Below, piece after piece: positions 60,997-64,000 of a stretch of 64,000 nucleotides of DNA. The notes below the pieces were generated by a model. It did not search any database. It saw only the letters and a program-made list of their open reading frames with translations, and had not been told where the DNA came from. A program made the position numbers and the translations under genes. The DNA lies in contig CAZSDW010000014.1 in NCBI GenBank assembly GCA_964605705.1, positions 10,218 to 74,217 on the forward strand, written 5' to 3'. Positions within the stretch are counted from its first letter, which is position 1; each line of letters begins with the position of its first letter. Source of the DNA: CAZSDW01 sp964605705 (lineage in GTDB: Bacteria; Fidelibacterota; UBA2242).

Positions 60997-61613
60997 GCAA
61001 AATGAAGAAAATCCTGACGACTCCGATTTTCAATGAGAATCCGATTGCGTTCCAGATTCTCGGCATCTGTTCGGCATTAGCCGTCACCTCCAAACTGGAA
61101 ACCTCGATTGTGATGTCTTTGGCAGTGACTTTTGTGCTGGCATTCTCGAACCTGTCGGTCAGCCTGATCCGCAAACATATTCCCAGCAGTATCCGCATCA
61201 TTGTAGAAATGACGATCATTGCCTCGCTGGTGATCATTGCCGACCAGATTATCAAAGCCTTCGCTTATAATATCAGTAAGCAGCTGTCGGTGTACGTCGG
61301 ATTGATTATTACCAATTGCATCATTATGGGACGCGCCGAAGCCTTCGCCCTTAAAAATCCGCCGCTGGCGAGTTTTATCGATGGTATTGGAAACGGCTTG
61401 GGCTACACGGTTATTCTGCTGACGGTGGGCTTTTTCCGGGAGCTGGTCGGTTCCGGGAAACTGCTTGGTTTCCAGGTGCTGCCGATTTACACCGAAGGCG
61501 GCTGGTATGTTCCAAATGGTCTGTTTCTGCTGCCGCCCAGCGCTTTTTTCCTGATCGGTTTGATTGTCTGGGCATTGCGAACATGGAAACCGGAACAGGT
61601 ACAGGAGGACTAA
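60993..61613 (+). CDS. nqrD: Na+-translocating NADH:quinone reductase subunit D
   Basis: 206 aa, six transmembrane helices. Its ATG overlaps the nqrC stop (ATGA). Conserved LGICSALAVTSKLETSIVM (with the iron-centre Cys), IIASLVIIADQIIKAFAY, ITNCIIMGRAEAFALKNPP and a GNGLGYTVILLTVGFFRELVGSGKLLG block. NqrD/E Cys residues coordinate the intramembrane iron cluster. Confidence 0.95.
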   Translation: MSKMKKILTTPIFNENPIAFQILGICSALAVTSKLETSIVMSLAVTFVLAFSNLSVSLIRKHIPSSIRIIVEMTIIASLVIIADQIIKAFAYNISKQLSVYVGLIITNCIIMGRAEAFALKNPPLASFIDGIGNGLGYTVILLTVGFFRELVGSGKLLGFQVLPIYTEGGWYVPNGLFLLPPSAFFLIGLIVWALRTWKPEQVQED

Positions 61614-61616
61614 GCC

Positions 61617-62228
61617 ATGCTGGAACACTATTTAAGTCTGTTTATTAAGTCTATTTTCATCGAGAATATGGCGCTGGCATTCTTTCTCGGCATGTGCACA
61701 TTCCTGGCGGTTTCCAAAAAAGTCGAAACGGCGGTAGGACTGGGACTGGCAGTTGTGGTGGTTCAGGCGATTACCATGCCGGTCAATAATTTACTGTATC
61801 GTTTTGTAATCGCCGACGGCGCATTGGCGTGGGCGGGTATGCCGGACGTCGATTTAAGTTTTCTGGGATTGATTACCTATATCGGCGTCATTGCCGCGAT
61901 GGTTCAGATTCTGGAGATGGCGCTGGATAAATTTATGCCGAAACTTTACCACGCCCTGGGCATTTTCCTGCCATTGATTACGGTTAACTGTGCGATCCTG
62001 GGCGGTTCACTGTTCATGGTGGAACGCAATTATAATTTCCCGGAAAGTGTGGTTTTCGGGATTGGCTCAGGCGCTGGTTTTGCCCTGGCGATTATTGCAC
62101 TGTCGGGCATTCGGGAAAAAATGAAATACAGCAATGTTCCCAAAGGTCTGCGCGGTCTGGGAATCACCTTTATCACGGTCGGTTTGATGGCGATCGCTTT
62201 TATGTTGTTTTCGGGAATTCAATTATAG
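61617..62228 (+). CDS. nqrE: Na+-translocating NADH:quinone reductase subunit E
   Basis: 203 aa, six transmembrane helices, RnfA/NqrE type. AGGAGG lies just upstream of ATG 61617. Conserved FLGMCTFLAVSKKVETAVGLGLAVVVV with the iron-ligand Cys, LGIFLPLITVNCAILGGSLF with the second Cys, and a GIGSGAGFALAIIALSGIREKMKYSNVPKGLRGLGITFI block near the C-terminus. Confidence 0.95.
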   Translation: MLEHYLSLFIKSIFIENMALAFFLGMCTFLAVSKKVETAVGLGLAVVVVQAITMPVNNLLYRFVIADGALAWAGMPDVDLSFLGLITYIGVIAAMVQILEMALDKFMPKLYHALGIFLPLITVNCAILGGSLFMVERNYNFPESVVFGIGSGAGFALAIIALSGIREKMKYSNVPKGLRGLGITFITVGLMAIAFMLFSGIQL

Positions 62229-62237
62229 GGACAATTC

Positions 62238-63470
62238 ATGACGGGAACCGGTCTGATTATACTGGGTGTGGTAATGTTCACGGCGATTGTGCTGGCGCTG
62301 GTGCTTTTGATATTATTTGCCAAATCAAAACTGGTTGCCAGTGGCAATGTGACGATTACCATTAATGACGATCCTGAAAAAACCTTTGAAGTCCCGATTG
62401 GTGATAAACTGCTGAATGTACTGGCGGATCAGGGCATTTACCTGGCGTCAGCCTGTGGCGGTGGTGGTACCTGTGGATTGTGTAAATGTGTTATCAAGGA
62501 AGGTGGTGGTCAACTGCTGCCGACCGAAGCATCTCTTGTTACTCGCAAGGAAGCCCGGGAAGGCGTAAGGCTTTCCTGTCAGGTAGTTGTGAAAGAGAAT
62601 CTGAAGCTGAAGATTCCGGCGGAAGTTTTTGATGTGCGCAAATGGGAATGCACAGTGCGCTCCAACCGTGGCGTGGCGACCTACATCAAGGAACTGGTGC
62701 TGGAATTGCCGGAAGGCGAGGATGTCAATTTCCATGCCGGCGGCTACATCCAGATCCAAGCGCCGAAATACAAAGCAAAATTCACTGATTTTCATATTGA
62801 AGAAAAATTCCGCGAGGATTGGGATTACTATAATATGTGGCGCTATGTTTCAAATGTGGACGAAGAGGTTGTACGAGCCTACTCGATGGCGAATTATCCC
62901 GAAGAGAAGGGCATCATCATGCTGAATGTCCGGATTGCCACGCCGCCCCGTGAAGCACTCAATGTGCCACCCGGGAAAATGTCATCCTATATCTTTAATC
63001 TGAAACCCGGTGATAAAGTAATGATTTCCGGTCCCTACGGTGAGTTTTTTGCCCGGGAAACCGATAAGGAGATGATCTTTATTGGTGGCGGTGCTGGTAT
63101 GGCGCCGATGCGCTCGCATATTTTTGATCAGCTGATACGATTGAAATCAAAACGTAAAATATCCTTCTGGTACGGCGCACGGAGTCTGCGGGAAGTCTTT
63201 TACGCTGAAGAATTTGATGAATTGCAGAAAAATCATCCGAATTTCAAATGGACTTTGGCGCTCTCCGATCCGTCTCAGGAAGACTGCTGGAATGGCGCCT
63301 GTGGTTTCATTCACCAGGTTTTGTTGGATAAATATTTGTGCAAGCACCCAGCGCCGGAAGATTGCGAATATTACATTTGCGGTCCGCCCTTGATGAACGA
63401 TGCGGTGATCCGTATGCTGGACAACCTGGGAGTTGAACCTGAAAATATCATGTTCGATGATTTTGGATAA
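62238..63470 (+). CDS. nqrF: Na+-translocating NADH:quinone reductase subunit F
   Basis: 410 aa, entry point for NADH electrons. N-terminal membrane helix (IILGVVMFTAIVLALVLLIL), a plant-type 2Fe-2S domain with C73, C79, C82 and C114 (CGGGGTCGLC spacing), the FAD-binding RAYSMANYP, the NADH-binding GGGAGMAPMRSHIFDQL and YYICGPPLMNDAVIRML. Full length; completes the operon. Confidence 0.96.
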   Translation: MTGTGLIILGVVMFTAIVLALVLLILFAKSKLVASGNVTITINDDPEKTFEVPIGDKLLNVLADQGIYLASACGGGGTCGLCKCVIKEGGGQLLPTEASLVTRKEAREGVRLSCQVVVKENLKLKIPAEVFDVRKWECTVRSNRGVATYIKELVLELPEGEDVNFHAGGYIQIQAPKYKAKFTDFHIEEKFREDWDYYNMWRYVSNVDEEVVRAYSMANYPEEKGIIMLNVRIATPPREALNVPPGKMSSYIFNLKPGDKVMISGPYGEFFARETDKEMIFIGGGAGMAPMRSHIFDQLIRLKSKRKISFWYGARSLREVFYAEEFDELQKNHPNFKWTLALSDPSQEDCWNGACGFIHQVLLDKYLCKHPAPEDCEYYICGPPLMNDAVIRMLDNLGVEPENIMFDDFG

Positions 63471-63497
63471 AATTCAAAATAATCAAAGAGGTAACAT

Positions 63498-63956
63498 ATG
63501 AAAGTAGCAGAAGATATCCTGAATGAAAAAGATCGCCCGATGATCTCGGTTCAGCAGGATGTGTCGATGGCGTACGCTCTGAAAACAATGGTGAAAAATA
63601 ATCTGGGCGCCATTGTGGTCAAAAATGGCAACGACGTGGTCGGAATTTTTACTGAACGGGACCTGCTGAAACTCACTGCTGAGAAAAAACTTGATCCGGA
63701 AAAGGCGATTATCAAAGATTATATGATCACCGAACTCTTCGCTGCACCCTGGGACGATCCGATCTATCTGTTGCTGGATAAAATACTCGGACGGCGGAAG
63801 CGCCATATTTTTGTAAAAAAAGAGGGCGAGTTCATTGGGATTCTTTCTGCCGGCGATGTAATCAAAGCCTGTCTGAATGAACGGACCAAAGAGATGGAAT
63901 CCCTCAGCTGGGATTATTATGAAAACTGGCGCTGGAATACGAAAAAGAAGAAATAA
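63498..63956 (+). CDS. CBS-domain-pair protein
   Basis: 152 aa with two CBS motifs: VQQDVSMAYALKTMVKNNLGAIVVKNGNDVVGIFTERDLLK and DDPIYLLLDKILGRRKRHIFVKKEGEFIGILSAGDVIKACL. Such pairs bind adenosine nucleotides and regulate partner proteins. It is 27 bp after nqrF with AAAGAGG before ATG 63498, so probably in the nqr transcript, perhaps as an energy-state sensor; the partner is unknown. Confidence 0.85.
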   Translation: MKVAEDILNEKDRPMISVQQDVSMAYALKTMVKNNLGAIVVKNGNDVVGIFTERDLLKLTAEKKLDPEKAIIKDYMITELFAAPWDDPIYLLLDKILGRRKRHIFVKKEGEFIGILSAGDVIKACLNERTKEMESLSWDYYENWRWNTKKKK

Positions 63957-63959
63957 CCT

Positions 63960-64000
63960 ATGATAAAAGTAATTGGCTTATCGATTGTGGTCATGCTGGT
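63960..64000 (+). CDS. Start of a further gene (cut by window end)
   Basis: ATG 63960 follows the CBS gene stop by 3 bp and begins MIKVIGLSIVVML, a hydrophobic segment like a signal peptide or membrane anchor. Only 13 codons are visible. An ApbE flavin transferase would be a natural neighbour of nqr, but nothing here proves it. Confidence 0.5.
   Translation, partial: MIKVIGLSIVVML

Overview
The window looks like a chromosomal segment of an uncultured or little-studied bacterium of the Fibrobacterota-Chlorobiota-Bacteroidota (FCB) assemblage. Four secreted proteins end in a type IX secretion-type sorting domain with the QNYPNPFN/YPNPFNP signature. There are PorV/DUF5723-like outer-membrane barrels, an S46 dipeptidyl-peptidase, a carboxypeptidase-regulatory-domain TonB receptor, a Na+-translocating NADH:quinone reductase (Nqr) and one good Bacteroidota-type (TTG / TAnnTTTG) promoter. 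The exact phylum is an inference: Marinimicrobia-, Calditrichota- or KSB1-like lineages fit at least as well as Bacteroidota proper. I saw no tRNA, rRNA, CRISPR array or insertion sequence.

Layout. 0-12.4 kb (+) is housekeeping: end of a barrel protein, HtrA/DegP protease, MTA phosphorylase, an unusual isoleucyl-tRNA synthetase with swapped HIGH residues, a DksA-like zinc-finger protein, an RluD-type pseudouridine synthase, a Xer recombinase, Hpf, HprK, a sugar-nucleotide pyrophosphorylase that appears to start at CTG, and MetK. 12.5-19.3 kb (+) holds two tandem copies of an uncharacterised lipoprotein + outer-membrane barrel pair. 19.3-27.6 kb (-) holds an LptF/G permease, a small unknown protein and a complete trp operon, trpE-G-D-C-(F::B)-A. 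In it TrpF and TrpB are one polypeptide, and it is preceded by a leader peptide with three consecutive Trp codons and mutually exclusive terminator/antiterminator helices. 27.8-30.0 kb is an S46 peptidase.

30.1-41.1 kb is a pectin-utilisation locus: membrane-tethered winged-helix regulator, TonB receptor, secreted beta-helix protein, GH105, GH28 and, convergently, a PL1 pectate lyase coupled to trmJ. 41.1-43.9 kb (-) continues with an EEP-family nuclease/phosphatase and an alpha/alpha-toroid protein. 43.9-52.4 kb is an accessory stretch with secreted repeat proteins, a LytTR regulator with a ferredoxin-type membrane protein, small membrane genes, PhzF, and a family of palindromic AACCTTCCGAAGGTT repeats found only here in the window.

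52.8-64 kb (+) is an M3 peptidase, a sulfide-related operon (ArsR regulator, SQR-like flavoprotein, one-cysteine TusE/DsrC, DsrE2), a structured RNA-like element, the complete nqrABCDEF operon, a CBS protein and the first codons of a further gene. SQR-like oxidation and Nqr would both feed the quinone pool.

The strongest non-routine observations are the trp attenuator, the TrpF-TrpB fusion with a relic ribosome-binding site at the junction, the GVHH/DMHKS isoleucyl-tRNA synthetase, the duplicated lipoprotein/barrel module, the switch-like leader before 44319, and the structured element before nqrA.
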